From Paenibacillus sp. 37 (GTDB lineage: Bacteria > Bacillota > Bacilli > Paenibacillales > Paenibacillaceae), in contig NZ_CP043761.1 in NCBI RefSeq assembly GCF_008386395.1, forward strand, positions 1,612,001 to 1,676,000: 64,000 nucleotides of DNA, read 5' to 3'. The position numbers were made by a program, and so were the translations under genes. The notes under the pieces were generated by a model. The model was not told the DNA's origin, did no database searches, and worked only from the letters and a program-made list of their open reading frames with translations. Of this stretch, positions 25,552-35,848 are shown in pieces (the stretch's first letter is position 1; each line of letters starts with the position of its first letter).

Positions 25552-26463
25552 TCAGTCAGATAAGCCGCGGTGCTTCAGATCTTCCAGTGCCTGGGTTAAG
25601 GTAGGGAAAGTGAATTGAAATCCGTGGTCGAGAGCTTTTTGCGGAATGACTCTCTGCCCCTGAAGCAGAACAACGGATAGTTCACCAACTAAGGTTTTAA
25701 TTAAGAAGCTGGGTACAGGGAACCAGTGAGGGCGATGATACACCTTGCCCACTGTGCGTCCGAATTCATCATTGGTGACAGGGTTCGGGGAGGAAGCATT
25801 GACCGGACCTGACACTTGTTTATTTTGAATGCTAAAATCAATGAGTCTTACGATATCCATAATGTGAATCCAGCTAGTCCATTGCTTGCCACTGCCGATC
25901 TTGCCACCAACACCCAGCATATAAGGAAGTTTCATCAATGGAAAAGCACCTCTTTTATGTCCAAGAACCAGACTTACCCGGATTTTAACGAGTCTTACAT
26001 TTTTGATTGCATCTGCAGCGACTTCCCATTGTTCCGAGACCCGGGACGGGAAATTCATGGATTTTTGCGGACTGCTTTCGTCAAAGGTTTCGTTAGGAGA
26101 GGTTCCATAGATGGCCATGGCAGAAGCCTGAACGACCACTTCCGGCTTTTGTTCCAGGGATTCTACCAATCGGGCTACCCGCGCTACGGTCGTGACCCTG
26201 GATTCAACAATTTCCAGCTTCGCCTTGGTTGTCCAACGTTGATTCAGCGTTTCTCCGGCAAGGTTAACGAGAGCGTCCATACCTTCCAGCAAGTGAGGTT
26301 GTTCTTCGACTTGTTCCCACGATATATATGTAAGATTTTTACTTGGATTATGCAAGTCAGGCAGTTTACGTGTAATAACTTTCACATGGTGCCCGGCTTG
26401 CAGCCAGTAATCTACAAGTGCTCCTCCCACAAATCCGGTACCTCCACAAATGGCAATTTTCAT
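25552..26463 (-). CDS. TIGR01777-family NAD(P)-binding oxidoreductase (YfhF-like)
   Basis: A 303-residue atypical short-chain dehydrogenase/epimerase. The N-terminal dinucleotide loop GGTGFVGG is at residues 7-14, ALVNLAGETLNQRW is the TIGR01777 signature and AMAIYG carries the Tyr. The C-terminal DUF1731-like part (PSFLIKTLVGELSVVLLQGQ, then ALDHGFQFTFPTL) closes the protein. The substrate is unknown. The ATG at 26463 is chosen over 26472 because GAGAGGA lies about 8 bases upstream. It converges on the FHA gene with only 12 bases between stops. Confidence 0.9.
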   Translation of the reverse strand: MKIAICGGTGFVGGALVDYWLQAGHHVKVITRKLPDLHNPSKNLTYISWEQVEEQPHLLEGMDALVNLAGETLNQRWTTKAKLEIVESRVTTVARVARLVESLEQKPEVVVQASAMAIYGTSPNETFDESSPQKSMNFPSRVSEQWEVAADAIKNVRLVKIRVSLVLGHKRGAFPLMKLPYMLGVGGKIGSGKQWTSWIHIMDIVRLIDFSIQNKQVSGPVNASSPNPVTNDEFGRTVGKVYHRPHWFPVPSFLIKTLVGELSVVLLQGQRVIPQKALDHGFQFTFPTLTQALEDLKHRGLSD

Positions 26464-26622
26464 ATCAAACATCCTCTCTGTATTTTCACTGCGCTGATAT
26501 ATACCGTTGGATCGACAAACAGCCCCGTACGGTAAGCACTGCCTGTTGGGAACAACCTACCTGACGGAGCATATCTGTATTTATTTAACCAAATCTATAT
26601 GCCACTTAACTCATCTTTTATT

Positions 26623-27090
26623 TTATTTAATCAAATGTTGATAAGGGGAATAATCGATTTTGTTTTTCTCCAAAAATTTGACCAAAAACTTATTATCCCG
26701 CTTCGGTGTGGCAATAATGTATCCTTTGATGCAATGATCTCTCGATACTTCTGTGGCATTGTCTTCAACTGCAATCTTACCGATCTCTGCAGCAATGGAA
26801 TGTTTGGCGATGTCTCGAAATGGCCCGGGAACAGGCTCCACTAGTTGATCCAAAAAAGCTTTGGCTTCATCTGTCCATAAGTGACGGCTGGTTTCAACCC
26901 AATAGTTTTGCCAATCCAGTTTGGACTTGCCGTCTGCTTTTGGTAGCACTTTCAAAAACTTGCGCATCATGAAGAATCCACCGATACACATGCTGCCAAG
27001 CAATAAAAAAGTCCAGAATGCGATTGTATTCATAAACCAATTGCTAGGGGAATTGCTGGTCAGTATCATCGCGTAGGAGTCGAAAATCAT
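26623..27090 (-). CDS. DUF2621-family membrane-anchored protein (YneK-like)
   Basis: A ~155-residue protein. One N-terminal membrane helix (NTIAFWTFLLLGSMCIGGFF, ~residues 20-40) precedes a soluble domain ending KGYIIATPKRDNKFLVKFLE. The whole-length pattern matches DUF2621, found in spore-forming Firmicutes and of unknown function. The ATG at 27090 is chosen because GAGGTGA lies 7 bases upstream. Confidence 0.8.
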   Translation of the reverse strand: MIFDSYAMILTSNSPSNWFMNTIAFWTFLLLGSMCIGGFFMMRKFLKVLPKADGKSKLDWQNYWVETSRHLWTDEAKAFLDQLVEPVPGPFRDIAKHSIAAEIGKIAVEDNATEVSRDHCIKGYIIATPKRDNKFLVKFLEKNKIDYSPYQHLIK

Positions 27091-27259
27091 TGCGGAGTCA
27101 CCTCGGTTCATTGATTTTCACGGAAAGACGGATTCCGCCTACCATGTTCCACATATTAGCTGTAAAAAATAGCCTCTATCCCGAATTATAACGCATTTCT
27201 AGATTTATTTCGATAATCGCGTTAGAATAAGGGATAATTCAGATTAAGGGGGATCAATA

Positions 27260-28366
27260 ATGCTGAAAATCGGCTCCCACGTGTCCTTTTCGGACAAGGG
27301 ATTATTGAGTGCAACGAAGGAAGCGTCCTCGTACGGTTCCAGTTCGTTTATGATATATACGGGTGCACCACAGAATACACGTCGCAAGCCAATTGAATCC
27401 ATGTATATTGAAGAAGGCAAGCTTGCCATGCAAGAGGGTGGAATGGAAGATATCGTTGTCCATGCACCGTACATTATTAATCTTGGCTCATACAAAGACA
27501 ACACGTATAGACTCGCTGTAGATTTCCTTCAGGAAGAGATCCGTCGTACACATGCCATTGGTGTCAAAAACATCGTATTACATCCCGGTGCTTTTACAGA
27601 TAAAGATGCCCACTATGGAATCGGACGGATCGCAGAAGGGTTGAATGAAGTGCTGGAAGGTGTGAAAGAGACAGATGTGAACATCGCTCTGGAAACCATG
27701 GCTGGCAAAGGTACGGAGATGGGTCGCAGTTTCGAAGAGATCGCCCAGATTATCGAGAAAGTAACGTATAACGAACGCCTGACTGTGTGTATGGATACAT
27801 GCCACATTCACGATGCCGGATACGATATCGTTAACGATTTTGACGGTGTATTGGAACAATTCGATCGCACTGTAGGACTTGACCGCATTGCCGTAATGCA
27901 TATTAATGATAGTAAGAATGCTGTGGGTGCGCACAAGGACCGTCATACTCCAATTGGCTCTGGCTGGATTGGGTTTGAAGCGATTAACCGCATTGTTAAC
28001 CATGAGAAGCTTCAAGGACGTCCATTTATTCTGGAGACACCTTGGATTGGCAAAGAGGCCAAGACACAGCGTCCAATGTATGAGGTGGAGATTGCGTTGC
28101 TTCGTGGGGATGTTGCTGGTCGATTCGGCCAGGAATTCCTGACAGAAGTAGAACAATTGCAACATTTTTTCAAAGGTAAAGAGATCGAGTCCCGTTCGTA
28201 TATTCTGGATGTGTGGACGTTGCTCAAAAATGATGCCAAAGCCAAAAAGGCAGACCCGCGCGAACCGCTGGAACGCCTCTATGACATGGTGACTGAAGCT
28301 GCGTTGTTCCCACATTTGAATGAAGAACAACTGAATCATCGCTTGATTGCATGGCTTGCGGGTTAA
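27260..28366 (+). CDS. nfo: Endonuclease IV (Nfo), with C-terminal extension
   Basis: A Zn-dependent AP endonuclease of base excision repair. The TIM-barrel metal ligands are in place: [52 protein letters not shown] and ETPW. The barrel ends near residue ~285. The protein then continues for ~80 residues (from about [16 protein letters not shown]), longer than the usual 280-300-residue Nfo. The extension looks helical. It starts at ATG 27260 after AAGGGGG. purU follows 42 bases later. Confidence 0.93.
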   Translation: MLKIGSHVSFSDKGLLSATKEASSYGSSSFMIYTGAPQNTRRKPIESMYIEEGKLAMQEGGMEDIVVHAPYIINLGSYKDNTYRLAVDFLQEEIRRTHAIGVKNIVLHPGAFTDKDAHYGIGRIAEGLNEVLEGVKETDVNIALETMAGKGTEMGRSFEEIAQIIEKVTYNERLTVCMDTCHIHDAGYDIVNDFDGVLEQFDRTVGLDRIAVMHINDSKNAVGAHKDRHTPIGSGWIGFEAINRIVNHEKLQGRPFILETPWIGKEAKTQRPMYEVEIALLRGDVAGRFGQEFLTEVEQLQHFFKGKEIESRSYILDVWTLLKNDAKAKKADPREPLERLYDMVTEAALFPHLNEEQLNHRLIAWLAG

Positions 28367-28408
28367 CCCCGCAGGTCATGGCTTAATTGAAGGAGGAAGA
28401 ATAACCCG

Positions 28409-29302
28409 ATGGAGATCCACGCTAAACAAGTACGCCCTGATTCTAAAAACCGCGCCGACCGTGCGCGCATGCTCATTTCCTGTCCGGATGGTCCAGGAAT
28501 TGTAGCTGCGGTATCTCATTTCCTGCACCAGCATGGTGCGAACATTGTTCAGTCGGACCAGTACACCATGGACCCTGCTGGCGGCATGTTCTTTATGCGA
28601 ATTGAGTTTGATCTTCCGCAATTGTTGGTCAATTTGCCGAAACTGGAAGCTGATTTTGCAGAAGTGGCAAGCCGTTTCCAAATGGAATGGACGTTATCTG
28701 CGGTTAGCCGCAAGAAGAAACTGGCTATCTTTGTATCCAAAGAAGATCATTGTCTGGTTGAATTGTTGTGGCAATGGCAGGCAGGCGACCTGGATGCAGA
28801 TATTGCGCTTGTGGTCAGCAACCATCTGGACATGAAGGATTATGTAGAATCATTTGGCATTCCATATCATCATATTCCGGTTACAGCAGATACCAAAAAA
28901 GAAGCGGAACAGCGTCAACTCGACGTCATCGGCAACGATGTGGATGTGATCATTCTGGCTCGTTACATGCAGATCATCTCTCCAATGTTCATTGAGCACT
29001 ATCGCAATCGAATCATTAATATCCATCATTCATTCCTGCCAGCCTTTGTGGGTGGTAAACCGTATGCACAAGCGTATAACCGTGGTGTCAAAATCATTGG
29101 TGCGACAGCGCACTATGTTACGGAAGAACTGGATGGCGGACCAATTATCGAACAGGACGTGCAGCGTGTAAGCCACGGGGACGATGTAACCGAGCTGAAG
29201 CGTATCGGACGTACCATTGAGCGTGTTGTGCTTGCACGTGCCGTGAAATGGCATGTCGAAGACCGGGTTCTCGTTTATGAAAATAAGACGGTCGTATTTT
29301 AA
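28409..29302 (+). CDS. purU: Formyltetrahydrofolate deformylase PurU
   Basis: A 297-residue hydrolase that releases formate from 10-formyl-THF and balances one-carbon pools for purine synthesis. The N-terminal ACT domain is at ~20-95 (ISCPDGPGIVAAVSHFLHQH). The C-terminal formyltransferase domain has catalytic His207 in NIHHSFLPAF and Asp242 in LDGGPIIEQ; ARYMQIIS is also typical. It starts at ATG 28409 after AAGGAGG and ends before a shared terminator. Confidence 0.94.
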   Translation: MEIHAKQVRPDSKNRADRARMLISCPDGPGIVAAVSHFLHQHGANIVQSDQYTMDPAGGMFFMRIEFDLPQLLVNLPKLEADFAEVASRFQMEWTLSAVSRKKKLAIFVSKEDHCLVELLWQWQAGDLDADIALVVSNHLDMKDYVESFGIPYHHIPVTADTKKEAEQRQLDVIGNDVDVIILARYMQIISPMFIEHYRNRIINIHHSFLPAFVGGKPYAQAYNRGVKIIGATAHYVTEELDGGPIIEQDVQRVSHGDDVTELKRIGRTIERVVLARAVKWHVEDRVLVYENKTVVF

Positions 29303-29354
29303 GTTTACACTTTAATACTGTGCAAGGTTGATTCGGAACCACATAACAGATTGA

Positions 29355-29399
29355 GAAAAAAGCGACCCCATTCGTTTACGAACGGTGAGTCGCTTTTTT
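29355..29399. terminator. Bidirectional terminator overlapping the end of a convergent gene
   Basis: AAAAAAGCGAC pairs with GTCGCTTTTTT, with an inner CGTT/AACG hairpin. The stop codon of the minus-strand membrane protein (29376-29378) lies in the loop region, so the hairpin is partly coding. Confidence 0.9.
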
Positions 29400-29852
29400 C
29401 GCGCTTATATACTTTCCGCACAAGTCGAGCACAATACCGAATAGCAGATGACCGATTACCCAGTAGAGAATGGCTGTTATATCGTAAAGGTTTGGTACAC
29501 GTGAAGATAGTTGAGAGAGCGGGATATAGAGCAGGGACGATCCAGCACCAAGCAAGATTCCTTTGAACATCGGGTGACCAGAATGCCTTACCCACCATAG
29601 ATAGAAGATGCCAATGAACACGGACACGAAGAGATGCAGAGAAAATTCAATGATTTCGGGTAAGGTTGGCGGAAGTCCAGGTACAAAATCAATATTCAGA
29701 AGTAAGGTATATACCTTTTCACCAGTGTAAAGCTGAATTATTTTGAGGAATAATCCAAGGACAACTCCGGAAACCATACCTGTTAAAATGCCAGAGATCC
29801 AGGGTAATGAACGATTTGAGTACCCAGTAGGGTGAGCAGCAGGTACAGACAT
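29376..29852 (-). CDS. Hypothetical four-helix membrane protein
   Basis: A 158-residue integral membrane protein of unknown function. Hydrophobic segments lie at about 18-40 (ISGILTGMVSGVVLGLFLKI), 65-87 (FSLHLFVSVFIGIFYLWWV), 93-110 and 120-148. The loop VPGLPPTLPEIIEF is proline-rich. It resembles conserved YqhR/YagU-type small membrane proteins, but I cannot assign it. It starts at ATG 29852, 8 bases after AGGAGG. Confidence 0.75.
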   Translation of the reverse strand: MSVPAAHPTGYSNRSLPWISGILTGMVSGVVLGLFLKIIQLYTGEKVYTLLLNIDFVPGLPPTLPEIIEFSLHLFVSVFIGIFYLWWVRHSGHPMFKGILLGAGSSLLYIPLSQLSSRVPNLYDITAILYWVIGHLLFGIVLDLCGKYISAKKATHRS

Positions 29853-30283
29853 GATAACAACCTCCTATGATTGATGCTTACTTTGAAAAGTAAACCACAG
29901 TCCCGCTTTCGAATCCATATTCAGGATATGTTATGTAAATTTAACTTGAATATCTAAAAAGTGTATGGTTTTCGTGTTAAAGGTTATACTTCATCCGATG
30001 GATTTGCGAGGCTTAATAGGTCTGTTTATGGAATTTAATGCCTTGTTCTGGTACGGTTTTTGCTTGATTGGCAAGGGATTATTCATCACAAACAACCAAT
30101 TTTTCACGAACTTCTGAAAGAAGGTTATGGAAAAGCTTCACGCCAAGTGATACAATACAAAAGTGAATAAGTCAAAATGAAACACTCAAGCGGATTCACT
30201 TATTGTGAAATTCGGTTTGCTTGTATGATGAGAGGGATTCGCTTGCGCACCCGACTTATCTAAAGACATGAGGAGGACAAACC
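29853..30283 (+). promoter_or_regulatory. Long upstream region of tkt
   Basis: About 430 bases without a gene. A weak sigma-A-like pair TGGAAA / 17 / TACAAT (30128-30156) lies about 130 bases before tkt. Between it and the gene an imperfect hairpin pairs CAAGC...TTCAC (30188-30200) with GTGAA...GCTTG (30206-30224). No riboswitch family was recognised. Confidence 0.35.
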
Positions 30284-32326
30284 ATGACTGACAAGAACGA
30301 AGCGATTCAAAAGGACGAGAACACTACAATCGACAACCTGTCGATTACGACCGTACGTACTTTGGCGATTGATGCAATTGAGAAGGCAAATTCCGGACAT
30401 CCCGGTATGCCTATGGGCTCCGCTCCAATGGGGTACCAACTTTTTGCAAAAACGATGACTCATAACCCGGACCACCCAACTTGGGTTAACCGGGACCGTT
30501 TTGTCCTGTCTGCAGGACACGGCTCCATGTTGCTGTACAGCTTGCTGCACCTGAGCGGATATGATCTTCCAATGGAAGAACTGAAACAGTTCCGTCAATG
30601 GGGAAGCAAAACTCCGGGTCACCCGGAATTCGGACATACTGCAGGTGTTGATGCAACTACCGGCCCACTGGGTCAAGGTATTGCAATGGCTGTAGGTATG
30701 GCGATGGCTGAAGCTCAACTGGGCGCAACTTACAATAAAGACAAGTTCAACGTAGTTGACCACTACACTTACGCAATCTGTGGTGATGGTGACTTGATGG
30801 AAGGCGTATCTCATGAATCAGCTTCCCTGGCTGGACGTTTGCACCTGGGCAAACTGATCATGTTGTTCGACTCCAATGACATCACGCTCGATGGTAAATT
30901 GGATCTGTCTTCTTCCGAAAGCATCGCGAAGCGTTTTGAAGCTTATGGCTGGCAAGTGCTGCGCGTTGAAGATGGTAACGATCTGCCTGCAATTGAAAAA
31001 GCAATTCAGGAAGGTCAAGCAGATACGCTGCGTCCTACACTGATCGAAGTTAAAACGGTTATCGGTTATGGTAGCCCGAACAAACAAGGTAAAGGCGGCC
31101 ACGGCGGTACTCACGGATCTCCACTGGGTGCAGACGAAGCCAAATTGACTAAAGAGTATTACAAATGGGTTTATGAAGAAAACTTCCACGTACCAGCTGA
31201 AGTTCGCGATCACTTTGCACAAGTGAAAGATCGTGGTATCTCTGCTAACAAAGCTTGGGACGAGAAATTTGCCGAGTACAAAAAAGCATTCCCTGAGCTG
31301 GCAGCTCAATTCGAAACAGCGATTAACGGCGACCTTCCAGAAGGATGGGACCGTGATCTTCCTAAATATGCAGCAACAGACAAAGCCCTTTCCACTCGTG
31401 TAGCATCCGGTAACGCTCTGAACGGTCTGGCGCACAACGTGCCACAACTGACAGGTGGATCTGCTGACTTGGAAAGCTCCACAATGACTCACTTGAACAA
31501 CCTGGAGAACTTCACACCTGAAGATTACTCCGGCCGTAACATCTACTTTGGTATCCGTGAATTCGGTATGGCTGGAGCAATGAACGGTATGGCACTGCAC
31601 AGTGGTGTGAAAGTATTCGGAGGTACGTTCTTCGTATTTACCGATTACCTTCGTCCGGCTGTTCGTTTGGCTGCCCTGATGGGATTGCCTGTAACGTATG
31701 TTCTGACTCACGACAGTATCGCTGTTGGTGAAGACGGTCCTACGCACGAACCGATCGAGCAATTGGCATCCCTGCGTATCATTCCTAACCTGACGGTTAT
31801 TCGTCCGGCTGATGGTAATGAAACTTCGGCTGCTTGGGCTTACGCGCTTGAGAACAAGAGCAACCCGGTTGCACTCGTACTCACTCGTCAAAACCTGCCG
31901 ATCCTGGAAGGTACGGTTGAAGGTTCACGTGAGAACGTGAAACGTGGTGCTTATGTTGTCTCTGATGCAAAAGATGGCAAAGCGGTAGCACAAATCATCG
32001 CAACAGGTTCTGAAGTGCAATTGGCTGTTAAAGCTCAAGCAGCACTTGCAGAACAAGGCATCCAAGTTCGCGTAATCAGCATGCCAAGTTGGGATCTGTT
32101 CGAGAAACAAGACAAAGCTTATAAAGAGTCCGTTCTTCTTCCGGATGTTAAAGCTCGTCTCGCAATTGAAATGGCTTATCCAATGGGCTGGGAGAAATAT
32201 GTTGGCGATCAAGGTGACATTCTCGGAATCAGCACATTTGGTGCTTCCGCGCCTGGCGACCGTGTTATCCAAGAATATGGCTTTACAGTGGATAACGTGG
32301 TTAGCCGCGTAAAAGCATTGCTGTAA
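30284..32326 (+). CDS. tkt: Transketolase
   Basis: A 680-residue thiamine-diphosphate enzyme of the pentose phosphate pathway. The N-terminal [17 protein letters not shown] (residues ~31-47) and [20 protein letters not shown] are present. The ThDP motif [12 protein letters not shown] starts near residue 168, and the catalytic Glu is in [15 protein letters not shown] (~425). The C-terminal domain is complete. Codon use is biased, as in a highly expressed gene. It starts at ATG 30284 after GAGGAGG. It is apparently monocistronic; a repeat lies directly after its stop. Confidence 0.96.
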   Translation: MTDKNEAIQKDENTTIDNLSITTVRTLAIDAIEKANSGHPGMPMGSAPMGYQLFAKTMTHNPDHPTWVNRDRFVLSAGHGSMLLYSLLHLSGYDLPMEELKQFRQWGSKTPGHPEFGHTAGVDATTGPLGQGIAMAVGMAMAEAQLGATYNKDKFNVVDHYTYAICGDGDLMEGVSHESASLAGRLHLGKLIMLFDSNDITLDGKLDLSSSESIAKRFEAYGWQVLRVEDGNDLPAIEKAIQEGQADTLRPTLIEVKTVIGYGSPNKQGKGGHGGTHGSPLGADEAKLTKEYYKWVYEENFHVPAEVRDHFAQVKDRGISANKAWDEKFAEYKKAFPELAAQFETAINGDLPEGWDRDLPKYAATDKALSTRVASGNALNGLAHNVPQLTGGSADLESSTMTHLNNLENFTPEDYSGRNIYFGIREFGMAGAMNGMALHSGVKVFGGTFFVFTDYLRPAVRLAALMGLPVTYVLTHDSIAVGEDGPTHEPIEQLASLRIIPNLTVIRPADGNETSAAWAYALENKSNPVALVLTRQNLPILEGTVEGSRENVKRGAYVVSDAKDGKAVAQIIATGSEVQLAVKAQAALAEQGIQVRVISMPSWDLFEKQDKAYKESVLLPDVKARLAIEMAYPMGWEKYVGDQGDILGISTFGASAPGDRVIQEYGFTVDNVVSRVKALL

Positions 32327-32327
32327 T

Positions 32328-32440
32328 AGAGGTTGTTCAAAAAGTCTGCTTTTGATTACGAAGGATGCCTCACGGCATCATAAGCGCTGCTATGGTTGGG
32401 ATAGCATCATGCTGTCCTGATCCATGGCAGCAAGTTATTT
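32328..32440. repeat. Copy of repeat family 1 (longest)
   Basis: It begins AGAGGTTGTTCAAAAAGTC two bases after the tkt stop and contains TGCTTTTGATTACGAAGGAT. Stacked hairpins follow: GATGCC/GGCATC, then GCTGC...GCAGC enclosing GGATAGCA/TGCTGTCC. The same start sequence recurs at 32997 and, inverted, at 12711. The right end is not sharply defined. Confidence 0.6.
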
Positions 32441-32521
32441 CCGCAGAATATGGGCGATAAATGTTATCGCCCTGATCTGTTTTGCCTTTTGTTTTCATTA
32501 ACTTCAGGGGAGCGGGTACGC

Positions 32522-32839
32522 ATGTCACAATTCGATCAAGTCAGTGTAGTGAAAGAGGCCAACATTTATTATGATGGTCAGGTAACCAGCAGAACAGTTA
32601 TTTTGGGGGATGGCAGCAAAGTGACTCTGGGCATCATGCTTCCAGGCAGTTATGAATTCGGTACGGATTCCCGTGAAATTATGGAGATTCTGTCCGGAGA
32701 TCTGAAAGTATTGCTTCCCGGAGAAGAAGAGTGGCAAGAGATTCAAGGCCAAGCTACGTTCCACGTGCCTGCCGAATCCAAATTTAAACTGGAGATACGC
32801 AGCGTTACTGACTACGTCTGCTCGTACCCGGCGGAATAA
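32522..32839 (+). CDS. ppnP: Pyrimidine/purine nucleoside phosphorylase (PpnP, DUF1255)
   Basis: A 105-residue single-domain cupin. Segments KEANIYYDGQVTSRTVILGD, TLGIMLPGSYEFGTDSREIM and FHVPAESKFKLEI match the YaiE/PpnP family, which phosphorolyses a range of nucleosides for salvage. The ATG at 32522 is chosen after AGGGGAGCGGG; a longer in-frame GTG frame would begin in the upstream repeat. Confidence 0.9.
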   Translation: MSQFDQVSVVKEANIYYDGQVTSRTVILGDGSKVTLGIMLPGSYEFGTDSREIMEILSGDLKVLLPGEEEWQEIQGQATFHVPAESKFKLEIRSVTDYVCSYPAE

Positions 32840-32842
32840 CAT

Positions 32843-32890
32843 AAGAAGGGTAAGCAGAACCGCAACCCGCGGATTCGGTTTACCCTTTTT
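32843..32890 (+). terminator. Terminator after ppnP
   Basis: AAGGGTAA (from about 32846) pairs with TTACCCTTTTT (32880-32890) around an imperfect CCGCAACCCGCGGATTCGG centre. Confidence 0.75.
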
Positions 32891-32996
32891 GCTTCTTGAA
32901 TTCTAACGACAAAGTTCGAGCTGCAAGCTTGTCAGCCCCGTGGATTTGAAGTATCCTTAAGGCAAGTTGTTTAGAATGGAATACGGACATAATATA

Positions 32997-33040
32997 AGAG
33001 GTTGTTCAAAAAGTCCGCTTTTGATTACAAAGTTTGAACA
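32997..33040. repeat. Short copy of repeat family 1
   Basis: AGAGGTTGTTCAAAAAGTCC continues as GCTTTTGATTACAAAGTTTG and ends GAACA. It matches the first ~32 bases of the copy at 32328, then jumps to a TTTGAACA end, giving inverted ends TGTTCAAA/TTTGAACA. It looks like an internally deleted element. It lies directly upstream of the pgi ribosome binding site. Confidence 0.6.
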
Positions 33041-33075
33041 CGCACTATAACCGAAATCAGGAGGTTTTTGAGATC

Positions 33076-34431
33076 ATGGCAAAAAAAGTGACATTTGACT
33101 ATAGCACGGCATTGCAATTTGTAAATCAGCACGAAGTGGATTATTTCGCAGAACCGATTCGTCTGGCTCACGAGCAGCTTCACAACGGAACAGGAACAGG
33201 CTCCGATTATCTGGGCTGGATTGACCTGCCAACGGCTTATGACAAAGAAGAGTTTGCTCGCATTCAAAAAGCGGCTGCCAAGATCCAAAGCGACTCCGAA
33301 GTACTGATTGTTATCGGTATCGGTGGATCATATCTGGGTGCACGTGCAGCGATTGAAATGTTGACACACTCGTTCTATAACAATCTGCCAAAAGACAAAC
33401 GCAAAACACCTGAAATCTATTTTGCAGGAAACAATATCAGTTCCACATATGTAACTCATTTGCTGGATCTGGTTGAAGGCAAAGATTTCTCCGTTAACGT
33501 TATCTCCAAATCCGGTACAACAACAGAGCCGGCGATTGCTTTCCGTATCTTCCGTGCAGCATTGGAAGAGAAATATGGTAAGGAAGAAGCTCGCAAACGC
33601 ATCTATGCTACAACAGACAAAGCGCGTGGTGCACTGAAAGAACTGGCAAATGCAGAAGGATACGAATCTTTCATTATTCCTGATGATGTAGGTGGACGTT
33701 ACTCCGTTCTGACAGCTGTAGGTTTGCTGCCAATCGCAGCAGCTGGTATCAACATCGAAGAAATGATGCAAGGTGCGGCTGATGCATCCAAGGAATACAG
33801 CAACCCAAACGTAGCTGAGAATGAAGCATATCAATATGCAGCTGTTCGTAACGCATTGTATCGCAAAGGCAAAGGCACTGAGATTCTTGTAAACTATGAG
33901 CCATCCCTGCACTTCGTGTCCGAGTGGTGGAAACAACTGTTCGGAGAGAGTGAAGGTAAAGATTACAAAGGAATCTATCCAGCATCCGTTGATTTCTCTA
34001 CAGACTTGCACTCCATGGGTCAATTCATTCAGGAAGGTAGCCGGAATATCTTCGAAACGGTTATCCAGGTTACTGAAGTTGCTGAGCATATCTCAATCAA
34101 ATCCGATCCGGACGATCTGGATGGTTTGAACTTCCTTGAAGGAAAAACGATGGACTTTGTTAACAAAAAAGCGTTCCAAGGAACACTGCTTGCACATACG
34201 GATGGTCAAGTACCAAACCTGATTGTGAACATTCCAGATATGACTCCATATTCTTTCGGATATCTGGTATACTTCTTTGAAAAAGCATGCGGTATCAGTG
34301 GCTACCTGCTGGGCGTCAATCCATTTGACCAACCAGGCGTGGAAGCTTACAAGAAAAATATGTTCGCACTGCTGGGCAAACCAGGCTTTGAAGAAGAGAA
34401 AGCAGCGCTCGAAGCGAGACTTTCCGAATAA
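33076..34431 (+). CDS. pgi: Glucose-6-phosphate isomerase
   Basis: A 451-residue glycolytic enzyme. [16 protein letters not shown] (about residues 78-93), the SIS-type [30 protein letters not shown] and the C-terminal [20 protein letters not shown] with the catalytic Lys/His region are all conserved. It starts at ATG 33076, 11 bases after AGGAGG; the longer frame from 33034 begins inside a repeat. Highly expressed codon use. Two hairpins follow the stop. Confidence 0.96.
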   Translation: MAKKVTFDYSTALQFVNQHEVDYFAEPIRLAHEQLHNGTGTGSDYLGWIDLPTAYDKEEFARIQKAAAKIQSDSEVLIVIGIGGSYLGARAAIEMLTHSFYNNLPKDKRKTPEIYFAGNNISSTYVTHLLDLVEGKDFSVNVISKSGTTTEPAIAFRIFRAALEEKYGKEEARKRIYATTDKARGALKELANAEGYESFIIPDDVGGRYSVLTAVGLLPIAAAGINIEEMMQGAADASKEYSNPNVAENEAYQYAAVRNALYRKGKGTEILVNYEPSLHFVSEWWKQLFGESEGKDYKGIYPASVDFSTDLHSMGQFIQEGSRNIFETVIQVTEVAEHISIKSDPDDLDGLNFLEGKTMDFVNKKAFQGTLLAHTDGQVPNLIVNIPDMTPYSFGYLVYFFEKACGISGYLLGVNPFDQPGVEAYKKNMFALLGKPGFEEEKAALEARLSE

Positions 34432-34475
34432 TTCATCGGTCTGCTCATATAGTTAAATAAGGTAATGTAAATCTA

Positions 34476-34566
34476 ACCGGGAATCACTGTTCGTGTAAGA
34501 GGCAGGGTTCCCGGATGTAGATAACCAGGGCAGTTCGTCCGCGTTCGCGCGGTGAACTGCTTTCTT
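34476..34566 (+). terminator. Tandem hairpins with terminator after pgi
   Basis: The first hairpin pairs CCGGGAA with TTCCCGG (34478-34514). The second pairs GCAGTTC (34530-34536) with GAACTGC (34554-34560), enclosing CCGCG/CGCGG and followed by TTTCTT. Confidence 0.75.
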
Positions 34567-34607
34567 GTAAAATGGACTCAGGAAAAGATCAGAAAGTTGG
34601 ATTTAGG

Positions 34608-35240
34608 ATGATTGAACGTTATCGCACGGTTCGAGGACCGGGCAATCTGGAAATTGTAATCAAGAAGTCGCGATTTATCGGTCATATTATGCCGGTCACG
34701 ACAGAGGAAGAGGCTGTTGCCTTCATCGATGAGATCAAGAAAAAACATTGGAATGCAACTCATAACTGCTCTGCATACATGATTGGGGAGCGGGACGAGA
34801 TCCAGAAGCAATCCGATGATGGTGAACCCAGCGGAACAGCAGGGAAACCCATTCTTGAAGTGATCAAAAATCAGAAATTAAAAAATGTGGCAATTGTGGT
34901 TACGCGATACTTCGGGGGAATTATGCTTGGAGCTGGCGGGTTAATTCGTGCTTATACGGATGGAGCTGTAGCAGCCATTGAAGCCGGAGAAGCCATTACC
35001 AACGTGCTGCATCGTGAAGTGTTTGTTGAACTGGATTATACGTGGCTGGGTAAAGTGGAAAATGAGTTAAGAAGCCGGGAAGTCCGTACAGGTGAAACTG
35101 GATTCACCGATAAGGTTACGTTGACTTGTCTTCCGCCGGATAGTGAAACCGAGGCTTTTATAGCCTGGATCACGGATTTGACGCAAGGGCAATCCCGGAT
35201 CACGGAGGGACAGCGGCTTTATTTTATTGAAGGGGAATAA
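34608..35240 (+). CDS. YigZ/IMPACT-family protein
   Basis: A 210-residue UPF0029 protein. The N-terminal IMPACT domain has IKKSRFIGHI, HNCSAYMIG, SDDGEPSGTAGKPILEVI and VTRYFGGIMLGAGGLIRAYT. The C-terminal DUF1949 domain is ferredoxin-like. The family is linked to translation or proteolysis control, with no firm activity. The ATG at 34608 fits the family N-terminus (MIERYRTV); the upstream ATG at 34572 would add 12 atypical residues. tetR follows after 5 bases. Confidence 0.9.
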   Translation: MIERYRTVRGPGNLEIVIKKSRFIGHIMPVTTEEEAVAFIDEIKKKHWNATHNCSAYMIGERDEIQKQSDDGEPSGTAGKPILEVIKNQKLKNVAIVVTRYFGGIMLGAGGLIRAYTDGAVAAIEAGEAITNVLHREVFVELDYTWLGKVENELRSREVRTGETGFTDKVTLTCLPPDSETEAFIAWITDLTQGQSRITEGQRLYFIEGE

Positions 35241-35245
35241 AATAT

Positions 35246-35848
35246 ATGGCTAGAAGAGCAGTCGAACAGGAGTTGTCGAGGGAGCGGATACTGGAGGCGG
35301 CGAGGCACCTTTTTATTACCAAAGGATACCGCGCCATTTCGATGCGAAGCATCGGCCAGCATCTGGGCTATAGTCATGGGTCGCTGTATTATCACTTTAA
35401 GGAAAAGGCAGAGCTGTTCTATGCCATCGTGGTTGAAGATTTTAATCATCTGGGGCATTTACTGCTGCAAGCCATGGTCAGGCCGGTTCGTGATGATGTA
35501 AGCAAGGTAGAGCACATTATGATGGAGTTTATTCGCTTTGGTCTGGAGAATCCATACCAGTACGAGATTATGTTTATGATCAGGGATGAAGAACTGTTGT
35601 CTTATTGTCGTACCGAACAGGGACGTTGCTTCGAATTGTTTGCATCGATTATAAGGCAGTATATGAATGAAGCGAACTGTACGGAAGAGGATATTCAAAG
35701 GGTACCGCGTACGCTATTTTTGGCTATGCACGGATTCATTTCTTATTACATTCAGGACCGTTTAACGTTTGTGGAGATTGAATCGTCTGCGCTGTCTCAT
35801 GTCAAAGTGCTGTGCCGCAATCTGGGTCAGCAGCCTGGCGTCCAATAA
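35246..35848 (+). CDS. TetR/AcrR-family transcriptional regulator
   Basis: A 200-residue regulator. The N-terminal HTH is at ~12-55 (RERILEAARHLFITKGYRAI, then HLGYSHGSLYYHFKEKAELF), followed by a helical ligand-binding domain. It starts at ATG 35246, five bases after the yigZ stop, so the two are probably cotranscribed. The targets are unknown. Confidence 0.9.
   Translation: MARRAVEQELSRERILEAARHLFITKGYRAISMRSIGQHLGYSHGSLYYHFKEKAELFYAIVVEDFNHLGHLLLQAMVRPVRDDVSKVEHIMMEFIRFGLENPYQYEIMFMIRDEELLSYCRTEQGRCFELFASIIRQYMNEANCTEEDIQRVPRTLFLAMHGFISYYIQDRLTFVEIESSALSHVKVLCRNLGQQPGVQ

Noticed and set aside
30818..31891. 357-codon minus-strand frame over tkt
   Set aside because: Shadow of a highly biased gene. 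The sense frame is a complete transketolase.
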